Positions 52,684-61,750 of a stretch of DNA of 64,000 nucleotides are shown here, in pieces; positions within the stretch are counted from its first letter, which is position 1, and each line of letters begins with the position of its first letter. The notes under the pieces were generated by a model. The model was not told where the DNA came from and ran no database searches. It saw only the letters and a list, made by a program, of their open reading frames with translations. The stretch comes from an uncultured Pelagibacteraceae bacterium (GTDB lineage Bacteria; Pseudomonadota; Alphaproteobacteria; Pelagibacterales; Pelagibacteraceae), in assembly GCA_902616645.1 (NCBI GenBank), contig CACMTO010000001.1:124001-188000 (forward strand), in the 5' to 3' direction. Position numbers and translations under genes: made by a program.

Positions 52684-52860
52684 TTATTGTCTAAAAATCA
52701 ATATTAAATAGCTAATAGCAAAAAGAATAGCCATTATTGATAAAAATATAGTCTCAATACTTTTTCCAAATTTTTTATATTGAATAACACTAAGGATTAT
52801 AAATCCCACAGAAGTAATAAAAAACCAAACTGCCGGTATTTCTCCATCAATAGTTCCCAT
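52684..52860 (-). CDS. Small (58 aa) two-TM membrane protein (not in ORF track)
   Basis: MGTIDGEIPAVWFFITSVGFIILSVIQYKKFGKSIETIFLSIMAILFAISYLILIFRQ; complete ATG-TAA ORF, divergent to the integrase. Confidence 0.55.
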   Translation of the reverse strand: MGTIDGEIPAVWFFITSVGFIILSVIQYKKFGKSIETIFLSIMAILFAISYLILIFRQ

Positions 52861-52881
52861 AATATTTTTAAATTTAAACTA

Positions 52882-52940
52882 TTGACAACATAAATCACTT
52901 AATATATTACTAGTGATAATTAATTGTTATCAATAGTAAT
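52882..52940 (+). promoter_or_regulatory. Putative integrase promoter (TTGACA -35) with overlapping inverted-repeat operator
   Basis: TTGACA 52882-52887; TATTAC at 17-nt spacing; ATTACTAGTGATAA-N7-TTATCAATAGTAAT (13/14 symmetric) 52906-52940. Confidence 0.55.
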
Positions 52941-52943
52941 TAT

Positions 52944-53897
52944 ATGGGTGAACTTACAACAGATCTTAAATCGCTTCATGAAGCAACTTTAAATAATCTT
53001 AAAGCGTCTAAAGCAAATAATACTTTAAGAGCATATAAATCAGACTTTAAAGATTTTGGAGCTTTTTGCGTTAACCATGGTTTAAATTCATTACCATCAG
53101 AACCAAAAACAGTTTCTTTATACCTTACTCATCTCTCTAAAAATTCAAAAATTAGCACTTTAAGAAGAAGACTAGTGTCAATAAGTATGGTCCATAAACT
53201 TAAAGGACATTACTTAGATACCAAACATCCAATTATTATTGAAAATTTAATGGGAATAAAAAGGGTGAAAGGAAGCATTCAAAAAGGTAAAAAACCTATA
53301 TTAATCAATCATTTAAAAATAATAATTAATGTAATAAATGAACAAAAAATTGATAACATTAAGAAATTAAGAGACAAGTCAATTATTTTAGTGGGTTTTG
53401 GAGGCGGGTTTAGACGAACAGAGCTTATTTCAATTGATCATGAAGATTTAGAATTTGTGCCTGAAGGCCTTAAAATCATTATCAAAAGATCAAAAACTGA
53501 TCAATTTGGCGAAGGAATGATTAAAGGACTACCCTACTTCACTAATGAAATTTATTGTCCAGTAGCTAATCTTAAAAAGTGGTTAGAAATTTCTAAAATT
53601 AAATCTGGACCTATTTTTAGAAGATTTTCTAAAGGCTCTAATTTAACTGATAAAAGATTAACGGATCAGTCCGTAGTTTTACTAATGAAAGAGTATTTGA
53701 ACTTAGCGGGAATAGATAATAAAAATTTTGCAGGTCATAGTTTAAGATCAGGTTTTGCAACAGTAGCTGCTGAATCAGGCGCAGATGAAAGAAGTATAAT
53801 GGCTATGACGGGTCATAAAACTACTCAAATGGTTAGAAGATATATAAAAGAAGCTAACATATTTAAAAATAATGCACTAAATAAAGTTAAAATTTAA
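52944..53897 (+). CDS. Tyrosine recombinase/site-specific integrase
   Basis: GGFRRTELISI (catalytic R), HSLRSGFATVAAESGADERSIMAMTGHKTTQMVRRYI (HxxR...GH...Y). Confidence 0.95.
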   Translation: MGELTTDLKSLHEATLNNLKASKANNTLRAYKSDFKDFGAFCVNHGLNSLPSEPKTVSLYLTHLSKNSKISTLRRRLVSISMVHKLKGHYLDTKHPIIIENLMGIKRVKGSIQKGKKPILINHLKIIINVINEQKIDNIKKLRDKSIILVGFGGGFRRTELISIDHEDLEFVPEGLKIIIKRSKTDQFGEGMIKGLPYFTNEIYCPVANLKKWLEISKIKSGPIFRRFSKGSNLTDKRLTDQSVVLLMKEYLNLAGIDNKNFAGHSLRSGFATVAAESGADERSIMAMTGHKTTQMVRRYIKEANIFKNNALNKVKI

Positions 53898-54979
53898 TCT
53901 TTTAATATTTTTTTAGAAATTATTTCTGCAGCCCACTTATTTCCTTTAGGAGTCCAATGACCATCACATTTTAAATAAAGTTCCTCTAAGTTTAAAATTG
54001 GATATTTTATTAGATCGATAAAAGTAAAATTCTTTATATTCTTACTCATATTGTTCAATGATTTGATCCAAAAAACCTCTTCCAGATTTTCTCCACTATT
54101 TAATTTATTAAAATCCTGTAGTCTTGGAATACTAACTAAATATGTGTCTTTATCAGCCTCTGTAATCAATTTTTTAATAAAATAAATAGCAGCTTTTTGT
54201 TGATCTAATTTTGTGTCAAAATAACCGGAAAATGTATCATTACCATATTTTTTCTTTGCTCTATAAATCTTATAATTATAATTAATATTTATGAATAAAT
54301 TAGATGTCCAAAAATAGTCTTTAAAAAATTTTTTAATTTTTTTTGTTTTTGACTTATGATTTTTAACAGCATCTTTGGGTATAAAAATTTCATAATTTTC
54401 GTTGTTAATTTTTTTATAATAGGGACGATATCTTTTTGAACCATTCCAATTATTGTAATCATTCTCACTAAAATCGTTACTAGGTAAAAAAAAGATAATC
54501 AATTTACTATGATCATAATTTTTAGCGAATTGTGAGTATATTTGATAATATTGAACTATTCCAAAATTTTTCGAAACTCCAAAATTAAGAACATTTAGTC
54601 CTGTAAAATTTTCAATATATTTTTGTGAAGTATTATTTAAATTGACACCGTATCCCTCAGCAAATGAGTCACCTATTAAAATGATATTGTTAGATGAATT
54701 TATCTTATAAGATTCATCTCTAGCTCCTATTTCATTAGAAATATATGTGGCTTGATAACAGCTCCTTTTTTGTTCTGTTTTAGCGTTATTAATATGCCAC
54801 GGACCCCATTTATTTTCTTCTGTCCACCATTCATCGTTAGGAACGAAATTCTGTGATAAGTAAATTTTAGGCTTATGCGCAATTTCTAAAATATTTAGTT
54901 TATAAATAAAAAAACTCAATAATTCAAAAATTATTGTTAAAAATAAGATTATGACAAAAAAATTCTTAAGCCTAAGCAT
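53894..54979 (-). CDS. SGNH/GDSL hydrolase-like membrane-anchored protein (AlgJ/AlgX-like)
   Basis: IILIGDSFAEGYGV (block I Ser); C-terminal DGHWTPKGNKWAAE (Asp-His block). Confidence 0.7.
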   Translation of the reverse strand: MLRLKNFFVIILFLTIIFELLSFFIYKLNILEIAHKPKIYLSQNFVPNDEWWTEENKWGPWHINNAKTEQKRSCYQATYISNEIGARDESYKINSSNNIILIGDSFAEGYGVNLNNTSQKYIENFTGLNVLNFGVSKNFGIVQYYQIYSQFAKNYDHSKLIIFFLPSNDFSENDYNNWNGSKRYRPYYKKINNENYEIFIPKDAVKNHKSKTKKIKKFFKDYFWTSNLFININYNYKIYRAKKKYGNDTFSGYFDTKLDQQKAAIYFIKKLITEADKDTYLVSIPRLQDFNKLNSGENLEEVFWIKSLNNMSKNIKNFTFIDLIKYPILNLEELYLKCDGHWTPKGNKWAAEIISKKILKD

Positions 54980-56271
54980 TAATTATAAAGTCTTATTAAT
55001 GTAGGAAATTTTAAAATATCTTTATTTTTCTTAAAAAAAGATAAGCAATTTTTAATGTTAATTTCTGTTGTTTTGTGAGTTATGATTATAATTGTTGCTT
55101 TTTTATTCTTTTTATCGGGTGTCTGAATTATTCTATTAACAGAAATTTTATATTTAGCTAAACGGTTTGTGATGGAAGAAAGAACACCTTGTTTATCTTT
55201 AACTTCAAATCTCAAATATAATGAATTTGTATAGTTATCATTATTAAAAGAGTTTATTGATTTTCGTTTAATAGATGAAATACCAAAAGGATATTTAATA
55301 TTTCCTCTAAGAATAGATAATAAGTCTGATAGTAAAGAGGATGATGTTGGACCCGGGCCTGCCCCCTCACCTTGTAAAACGCTTTCTCCAACAGGTTTTC
55401 CCTCTATTATAACAGCATTCATCACACCATTTACATTACCTATATATGTATTTTTACTTACCAGGCATGGATGGACAGTTTCAAATAATTTATTATTTAT
55501 AATTTCTGAAATTCCAAGCAGCTTGACTCTTAAATCTAATTTATTAGCTATTTTAATATCTTCAGCCTTGATGTTCTCTATACCTTCCATGATGCACTTA
55601 CTTTTTGCAATTTTAGTATTAAAAGATAAAGCAGATAATATTCTTATTTTTGCGAAAGCATCAAAACCATTTAAATCTAATTTTGGGTTACCCGGTTCTG
55701 CATAACCTAACTTTTGTGCTTTTTTTAATACTGTTTCAAAATTTTCACCACTACTTTCCATTTCAGATAAAATATAATTTGTTGTGCCATTAAGTATTCC
55801 ATAAACTTTATTAATCTTATTAGTAGCCAATCCTTCTTTTATAGTACGAAGAACAGGAATACCACCTGCTACTGAGGCTTCAAATTCAAGATTAACTCTT
55901 TTTTTTTCTGCAAGCTTTGCAAGATAATCACCATGTTTTGCTATTAGAGTTTTGTTTGGAGTAATTACATGGATCTTATTAATTAGCGCTGTTTCAACTA
56001 TTTTTTTTGAAATCCCATCTGACAATCCTATGCACTCAAAAAGAATATCAATTTTTTCTTTTTTAAAAATATGTAAAGGATTTTTGTAGAATATTTTTTT
56101 ATTAATAGGATATATTCGTTTTTTATTTTTGTTTTTCGCAGAAATTGCAACAATTTTTATTTTTTTTCCTGTTTTTTTTTCAATTTCTTTTATTTTAGAA
56201 TTTAATTCTTTGTACAAGTATATTCCAATTTGTCCTAATCCTATAATTGCAATATTTATATTATTTTTCAT
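54979..56271 (-). CDS. hom: Homoserine dehydrogenase
   Basis: IIGLGQIGIYLYKEL; AGGIPVLRTIKEGL; NGTTNYIL; C-terminal ACT domain. Confidence 0.95.
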   Translation of the reverse strand: MKNNINIAIIGLGQIGIYLYKELNSKIKEIEKKTGKKIKIVAISAKNKNKKRIYPINKKIFYKNPLHIFKKEKIDILFECIGLSDGISKKIVETALINKIHVITPNKTLIAKHGDYLAKLAEKKRVNLEFEASVAGGIPVLRTIKEGLATNKINKVYGILNGTTNYILSEMESSGENFETVLKKAQKLGYAEPGNPKLDLNGFDAFAKIRILSALSFNTKIAKSKCIMEGIENIKAEDIKIANKLDLRVKLLGISEIINNKLFETVHPCLVSKNTYIGNVNGVMNAVIIEGKPVGESVLQGEGAGPGPTSSSLLSDLLSILRGNIKYPFGISSIKRKSINSFNNDNYTNSLYLRFEVKDKQGVLSSITNRLAKYKISVNRIIQTPDKKNKKATIIIITHKTTEINIKNCLSFFKKNKDILKFPTLIRLYN

Positions 56272-56273
56272 CT

Positions 56274-56435
56274 TTATTTATCTATATCAGGATATGATTT
56301 ATTTATTGTGTATTCTTTAAGTTTTAATTTGAATTCATTAAAACTCATATCTTTTTCTACTTTAAAATTACTTTCTAAATTAGGTTTTGAGCAAGCAAAA
56401 AGAAAATAAAAAAATAAAAAAATAAATTTTTTCAT
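56274..56435 (-). CDS. Small (53 aa) lipoprotein between argC and hom (not in ORF track)
   Basis: MKKFIFLFFYFLFACSKPNLESNFKVEKDMSFNEFKLKLKEYTINKSYPDIDK; LFAC lipobox; ATGA overlap with the argC stop. Confidence 0.7.
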   Translation of the reverse strand: MKKFIFLFFYFLFACSKPNLESNFKVEKDMSFNEFKLKLKEYTINKSYPDIDK

Positions 56436-57454
56436 TTAAGACCATTAAAAATATTAAAATTAAACTTTATATTCATATTTTGAACCGCTTGACCAGCACC
56501 ACCCTTAATTAGATTGTCAATAACTGATAATATTATAATTTTATTTTTATATCTAGTTTTGCATACTGATATAAAACAATTATTAGTGTTAATCACTTCG
56601 TTAGTGCTTAAATAAGTGTTCATTTTCATAATCTTAATAAATTTACTACTTTCATAATATTTCTTTAAAATATGGTTTATTTTTGTAATAGAAAATTTTG
56701 GTTTTAATTCAAGATAGATTGTGCTCAAGATACCTCTAAACATGGGAGATAGATGGGGAGTGAATGTTAGATTAATGTTGTCTTTAGTGTATTTCTTAAG
56801 CTCTTGTTCAATTTCTGAGTTATGTCGATGAAAACCTACACCATAAGCTTTCAAAGACTCATAAAGATTTTTATTTTTATAAATTTCGTGAACGTTTCTA
56901 CCTGCACCAGAGTATCCTGATTTTGAGTCAATAATAATATTATTTTTGTTAATCGTTTTTTTTAAAAATAATGGCACTAAAGGTAAAAGTACAGAAGTAG
57001 GATAGCAACCAGGGCAGCTTATAATTTTAAATTTTTTTACCTTATTTTTTGAGATTTCAGGTAAAGCATAAATGCTTTTTTTTATATTCTCGACTGCATT
57101 ATGTTTTTTTTTATACCATTTTTGATAATCTTTACTTTTATTAAGTCTAAAATCAGCAGCCAAATCGATTAAAGTATTTTTCTTTAACAAATCTTTAGAT
57201 ATTTTTTGTGCCTCTCCATTTGGTAAAGCTGTAAAAATTATATCAATATCACCTAAATATTTTTTGTTGTATTTAATAATTTTTGGTAATCTTTTCGATT
57301 TTAAAGATTTGTCATAATTATAAATACTTTTTCCCACTGAAGAGTTACCACACAAATATTTGATATTTACATTTTTGTGTTTAATCAACAATTTTATTAG
57401 TTGAATACCGATGTAACCAGTTGATCCAGCAATTAAAGCATTTAGCTTACGCAT
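56432..57454 (-). CDS. argC: N-acetyl-gamma-glutamyl-phosphate reductase
   Basis: AGSTGYIGIQLIKLL; SCPGCYPTSVLLPL; HRHNSEIEQEL. Confidence 0.95.
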   Translation of the reverse strand: MRKLNALIAGSTGYIGIQLIKLLIKHKNVNIKYLCGNSSVGKSIYNYDKSLKSKRLPKIIKYNKKYLGDIDIIFTALPNGEAQKISKDLLKKNTLIDLAADFRLNKSKDYQKWYKKKHNAVENIKKSIYALPEISKNKVKKFKIISCPGCYPTSVLLPLVPLFLKKTINKNNIIIDSKSGYSGAGRNVHEIYKNKNLYESLKAYGVGFHRHNSEIEQELKKYTKDNINLTFTPHLSPMFRGILSTIYLELKPKFSITKINHILKKYYESSKFIKIMKMNTYLSTNEVINTNNCFISVCKTRYKNKIIILSVIDNLIKGGAGQAVQNMNIKFNFNIFNGLK

Positions 57455-57489
57455 TTTTATATTATAGCAGTTTTAAATTAAAAAAAAAA

Positions 57490-57927
57490 TTATCTTTTAG
57501 AGAATTGGAAGCTTCTTCTAGCTTTTTTTCTTCCCGGTTTTTTTCTTTCAACCGCTCTAGAGTCTCTGGTTATCAATTTTTCAATCTTTAGTTTTGGTTT
57601 GAGATTTTGATCTATTAATACCAGCGCTTTTGAAATGCCATGCACCATTGCACCTGCTTGACCAGTTGGACCACCACCTTTTACACTACATTTTACATCA
57701 TATTCTGTAGATTGATTTATCAACTCAAAAGGTCTAGTTATTTGCATTTTGTGGTTATCACTAGTAAAGTAGTCACTAAAAAGTTTTCCATTAACATAAA
57801 TTTTACCTGAGCCTTTTTTTAACCATACTTTGGCTATTGAAGTTTTTCTTCTACCTGTAGCATATTTACTGTCAGTAAAATTTAATTTAATTTTAGTTTT
57901 TTTTATATTTTGTTCTGTATTTTCCAT
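57490..57927 (-). CDS. rpsI: 30S ribosomal protein S9
   Basis: YATGRRKTSIAKVWLKKGSGKIYVNG; KKPGRKKARRSFQFSKR. Confidence 0.98.
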   Translation of the reverse strand: MENTEQNIKKTKIKLNFTDSKYATGRRKTSIAKVWLKKGSGKIYVNGKLFSDYFTSDNHKMQITRPFELINQSTEYDVKCSVKGGGPTGQAGAMVHGISKALVLIDQNLKPKLKIEKLITRDSRAVERKKPGRKKARRSFQFSKR

Positions 57928-58386
57928 TTATTTTCTAAAAATATTCTTATTATTTAATTTTTGTAATTCTATACTTTTTAATTTTTGTGCACTGTGTGGA
58001 TGATTGTTACCAGTGTAAATTTTAAGTTTCGTTAATTGTTTTTTACCCAAAACACCGCCGGGTAACATTCTTTTTACTGCTCTTTTTAATACTTCCTCTG
58101 GTTTTTTTTCAAAAAGTTTTTCAGGGGTTGTCTCCTTAATTCCTCCTGGATGACCAGTATGTTTATAATATTTTTTTTCATGAAATTTCTTCCCAGTAAA
58201 TTTTATTTGCTCAATATTTTTGACAACCACAAAGTCACCATCGTCCATATGAGGAGTAAAAGTAGTTTTGTTTTTACCTCTTATTATTTTTGAAATAATA
58301 GTAGCTAATCTTCCAACTACAGCGTTTTTGGCATCTATTTCATACCATGAAGAAGATAATTGGTCTTTTTTAACGAATTTAGTCAT
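57928..58386 (-). CDS. rplM: 50S ribosomal protein L13
   Basis: WYEIDAKNAVVGRLAT; MLPGGVLGKKQL; start moved to the internal Met at 58386. Confidence 0.96.
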   Translation of the reverse strand: MTKFVKKDQLSSSWYEIDAKNAVVGRLATIISKIIRGKNKTTFTPHMDDGDFVVVKNIEQIKFTGKKFHEKKYYKHTGHPGGIKETTPEKLFEKKPEEVLKRAVKRMLPGGVLGKKQLTKLKIYTGNNHPHSAQKLKSIELQKLNNKNIFRK

Positions 58387-58477
58387 GTTTGGCGGGATTA
58401 ATACTGATAAATGGCATATTGTCAATTTATATTAATATTGATAGTTAATTATTAACATTTAAAAATAAGGGTAATTT

Positions 58478-59812
58478 ATGAGTGATAAAAAAACAAAAGG
58501 CACTGATCCAAAAACATACAAATTTGATACACTTAGTCTTCATGCAGGCTATCAACCACATAAAAATGCTGGTTCAAGGCAAGTTCCAATTTATCAAACG
58601 ACTTCATATTTATTTGACGACGTTGATCATGCAGCTGCTCTCTTTAATTTAGAAAGAGGTGGCCATATTTATAGCAGAATTTCAAATCCAACTGTTGCAG
58701 TTTTAGAGGAGAGAGTTGCAGCACTCGAGGGAGGCACTGCCGCATTAGCAACTTCATCTGGAATGAGTGCAATCTTTTTGACAGTCATGACTTTATGTGA
58801 AGCCGGAGATCATCTTGTTGTTTCATCTCAACTTTATGGAGGAACTGTAAATTTATTCAGACTTACTTTACCTAAGTTCGGTATCAAATGTACTTTTGTT
58901 AAACCTAGAGATACAGAAGGTTTTAAAAAAGCAATTCAGAAAAATACTAAAGGTATATTTGGTGAATTAGTTGGTAATCCCGGAAACGAAGTAATGAACA
59001 TGCCAGAAATTGCAAAAATTGCGCATGAGGCTGGTATTCCTCTTATGATTGACGCAACCTATCAAACACCCTATCTTTGTAAACCAATTGAGCACGGAGC
59101 TGATATTGTAGTTCATTCACTAACCAAATGGATGGCTGGTCATGGTTCATCAATGGCTGGTATTTTAGTTGAAGGTGGTAAATTTGATTGGATGCAAAAT
59201 GATAAATTTCCAACAATGACAACTCCTTATGAAGGATATCATGGACTTTCTTTTGCTGAAGAATTCGGCCCTACTGCATTTACGATGAAAGCGAGAGCCG
59301 AAGGAATGAGAGATTTTGGACCTTGTTTAAGTCCACAAAATGCTTGGAACGTTTTACAAGGCATAGAAACCTTATCTGTAAGAATGCAAAAGCATTGTTC
59401 TAATGCAGAGAAGATGGTCCAATATTTATTATCTCATGAAAGTGTTGCCTGGGTTTCTCATCCAAGTGTTCCAGATCATCCTGACCACGATTTAGCAAAA
59501 AAACTTTTACCAAACGGTAAAGGTTCAATGATAGCTTTTGGCATCCATGGCGGCAAAGAAGCTGGAGAAGCTTTTATCAATAATGTAAAATTATCTTCAC
59601 ATCTTGCAAATGTTGGAGATACGAGAACATTAGTAATTCATCCAGCATCATCTACTCACTCTCAAATGGATGAAGCAACATTGAAATTTGCGGGATTATC
59701 TCAAGATATGATAAGATTGTCTGTTGGTATCGAAGACTTTGATGATATTAAAAATGATTTTGAAACAGGTTTTAGAGCAGCAAGGAAACCAAGACTTGTT
59801 TCTAATCAATGA
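58478..59812 (+). CDS. metY: O-acetylhomoserine aminocarboxypropyltransferase/sulfhydrylase
   Basis: TLSLHAGYQPHKNAGSRQVPIYQTTSY; VHSLTKWMAGHGSSMAG (PLP Lys). Confidence 0.93.
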   Translation: MSDKKTKGTDPKTYKFDTLSLHAGYQPHKNAGSRQVPIYQTTSYLFDDVDHAAALFNLERGGHIYSRISNPTVAVLEERVAALEGGTAALATSSGMSAIFLTVMTLCEAGDHLVVSSQLYGGTVNLFRLTLPKFGIKCTFVKPRDTEGFKKAIQKNTKGIFGELVGNPGNEVMNMPEIAKIAHEAGIPLMIDATYQTPYLCKPIEHGADIVVHSLTKWMAGHGSSMAGILVEGGKFDWMQNDKFPTMTTPYEGYHGLSFAEEFGPTAFTMKARAEGMRDFGPCLSPQNAWNVLQGIETLSVRMQKHCSNAEKMVQYLLSHESVAWVSHPSVPDHPDHDLAKKLLPNGKGSMIAFGIHGGKEAGEAFINNVKLSSHLANVGDTRTLVIHPASSTHSQMDEATLKFAGLSQDMIRLSVGIEDFDDIKNDFETGFRAARKPRLVSNQ

Positions 59813-60624
59813 AGTTTAAAGTAAATGGAGATGAAGTTTTTGCGTCTACAGGTGGCAGACCTTTTGATAAATCCAAACCTTTAATCATTTTTGTTCATGG
59901 AAGTGGATTGACTCACATGACATGGGTTTTGCAAACTAGATACTTTGCTTTTCATGGTTACAGTGTTTTAGCGTTGGACATGCCTGGTCATGGTTTATCA
60001 GGAGGCAAAAGTTTAAAATCAATTGAAGAAATGGCTGACTGGATAAGTGATGTTATCGAAGCAGTAGGATATAAAGAGGCATCCTTAGTAGGACACTCTC
60101 AAGGTTGTTTAGTTACAATAGAGTGTACTTCAAGAAATCCAAAAAAAATAAAAACATTAAGCTTAATGGGTGGAGCTGGAGCTATACCCATGAACCCAGA
60201 ACTGCTATCATTAGCGGAAAACAATGATCCTAAAGCTGTAGAATTAATGATGGATTGGGCTCATGGACCTGCAGGTCATTTCGGAGGTCATCCTGTGCCA
60301 GGTTTATATCATATAAATACAGGTTCTATGTTAGCAAAAACAAGAACAATTAAAAATACTCTTGGTGTAGACTTTAGAGCATGTGATAATTACAAAAACG
60401 GTTTTGAGGCTGCAAAAAAAATAAAAATTCCTACACTATCAATACTTGCTACTGATGATAAAATGTGCCCAGTTAAAGAAGGTAAAAAATTAGCAAATTT
60501 AATAGAGGGAAGTCAAGTTGATATCATAGATAATTGCGGTCATATGATGTTATTAGAAGAGGCAGATAGAGTTTTAAATGTTTTAAAGAAATTTATAACA
60601 ATAAATTATCCAGCAAAAAGATAA
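59809..60624 (+). CDS. Alpha/beta hydrolase
   Basis: FVHGSGLTHMTW; LVGHSQGCLVTIE nucleophile elbow; NCGHMMLLE. Confidence 0.9.
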   Translation: MKFKVNGDEVFASTGGRPFDKSKPLIIFVHGSGLTHMTWVLQTRYFAFHGYSVLALDMPGHGLSGGKSLKSIEEMADWISDVIEAVGYKEASLVGHSQGCLVTIECTSRNPKKIKTLSLMGGAGAIPMNPELLSLAENNDPKAVELMMDWAHGPAGHFGGHPVPGLYHINTGSMLAKTRTIKNTLGVDFRACDNYKNGFEAAKKIKIPTLSILATDDKMCPVKEGKKLANLIEGSQVDIIDNCGHMMLLEEADRVLNVLKKFITINYPAKR

Positions 60625-60640
60625 TAGCCTTAAACTACTA

Positions 60641-61750
60641 ATGAAAAAAAAATTTCGATTTTTTGATAACAGACAAAAATACTTACTATTTGTTACCACA
60701 ACAAATGAAAAAAATAAAATTGCTGATGCAATACAATCAATTGTTCAAAAATTAAAACCAAAATTTCCTGCTTTGAAAATTTTTGATGCTGGTATGGGTG
60801 ATGGATCATTATTGATGAATGTTATAAGACAATGCCATCAGAAAATGCCACACATACCCCTTTTAGTCACAACAAAAGAGATAAGCATGGAAGATGTAAG
60901 ATTAGGTCTTGAAAAATTACCTGATCGATTTATTGAACATAAAAACACAGTATTTGTTATATCAAACCTTAACTATACCGAGTCAACACAATTAAAATCA
61001 AATAACATCAATAAACAAAAAAAAATGAATTGGAAAGTTATCCGACTAAAAGGTAGCTCATCTTTAGACTTCTCCACCCAGCTAAGAAAATTAAATCGAG
61101 AATTTTTGAGTAAAAATTGGCAGATAGATAGAAATTCAAAAAATGGCAACCCAACATATAAAGAACCATCTGTAATTGTAATTTACAGAAAAGATCAGGA
61201 GTTCAGTCTCAAAAATATAATACCAAAAAAAAATAATGGAAAAAATAAATATGATTTAATTATTGCCTCGCAACCTTATAGATCAAGAATTTCTGCTGAA
61301 AAAAAAGTTAAATATGTAATAGAGCCGATGATAAAGTCTTTAGAAAAGAAAGGTAAATTAGTTGTTGTTCATGCTAGTGGCGGTGATCCTGCAAGCAAAA
61401 TTGTTAAAAAAATATGGCCTAAAGAAAAACCTTTTCCAACACTATATAATTCAATATTAAAATATATAAAAAGAAATATCGATAAAAAATTATTAAAAGA
61501 TCTAAGATTTAGTAAAAAAAAGAGAGTTAAATATGTATTAAGAGCACTCCCTAACGAGATCAAAGGAGGTATAGCAACTTCTTTAATTTTCTCAGCATGG
61601 AATGCAGCTGTATATGTGAATCAAATATCTGATGAACAAGTAATGAAAGCAGAAAGAAATAAAGAGTATCTCACAATTGTTAAAAAGATCGTCAATGAAA
61701 ATAAAGGTCTGTACTTTAACGATGAGTTATTTGTGGTAGAGAAAAAGTAA
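60641..61750 (+). CDS. SAM-dependent methyltransferase-like protein
   Basis: KIFDAGMGDGSLLMNVI (motif I-like); KYDLIIASQPYR. Confidence 0.6.
   Translation: MKKKFRFFDNRQKYLLFVTTTNEKNKIADAIQSIVQKLKPKFPALKIFDAGMGDGSLLMNVIRQCHQKMPHIPLLVTTKEISMEDVRLGLEKLPDRFIEHKNTVFVISNLNYTESTQLKSNNINKQKKMNWKVIRLKGSSSLDFSTQLRKLNREFLSKNWQIDRNSKNGNPTYKEPSVIVIYRKDQEFSLKNIIPKKNNGKNKYDLIIASQPYRSRISAEKKVKYVIEPMIKSLEKKGKLVVVHASGGDPASKIVKKIWPKEKPFPTLYNSILKYIKRNIDKKLLKDLRFSKKKRVKYVLRALPNEIKGGIATSLIFSAWNAAVYVNQISDEQVMKAERNKEYLTIVKKIVNENKGLYFNDELFVVEKK

Noticed and set aside
58387-58477. SAM-II/SAM-V riboswitch upstream of metY
   Set aside because: SAR11 methionine genes sometimes carry these, but the short leader lacks a GCTAAA-type core or a convincing pseudoknot by eye.
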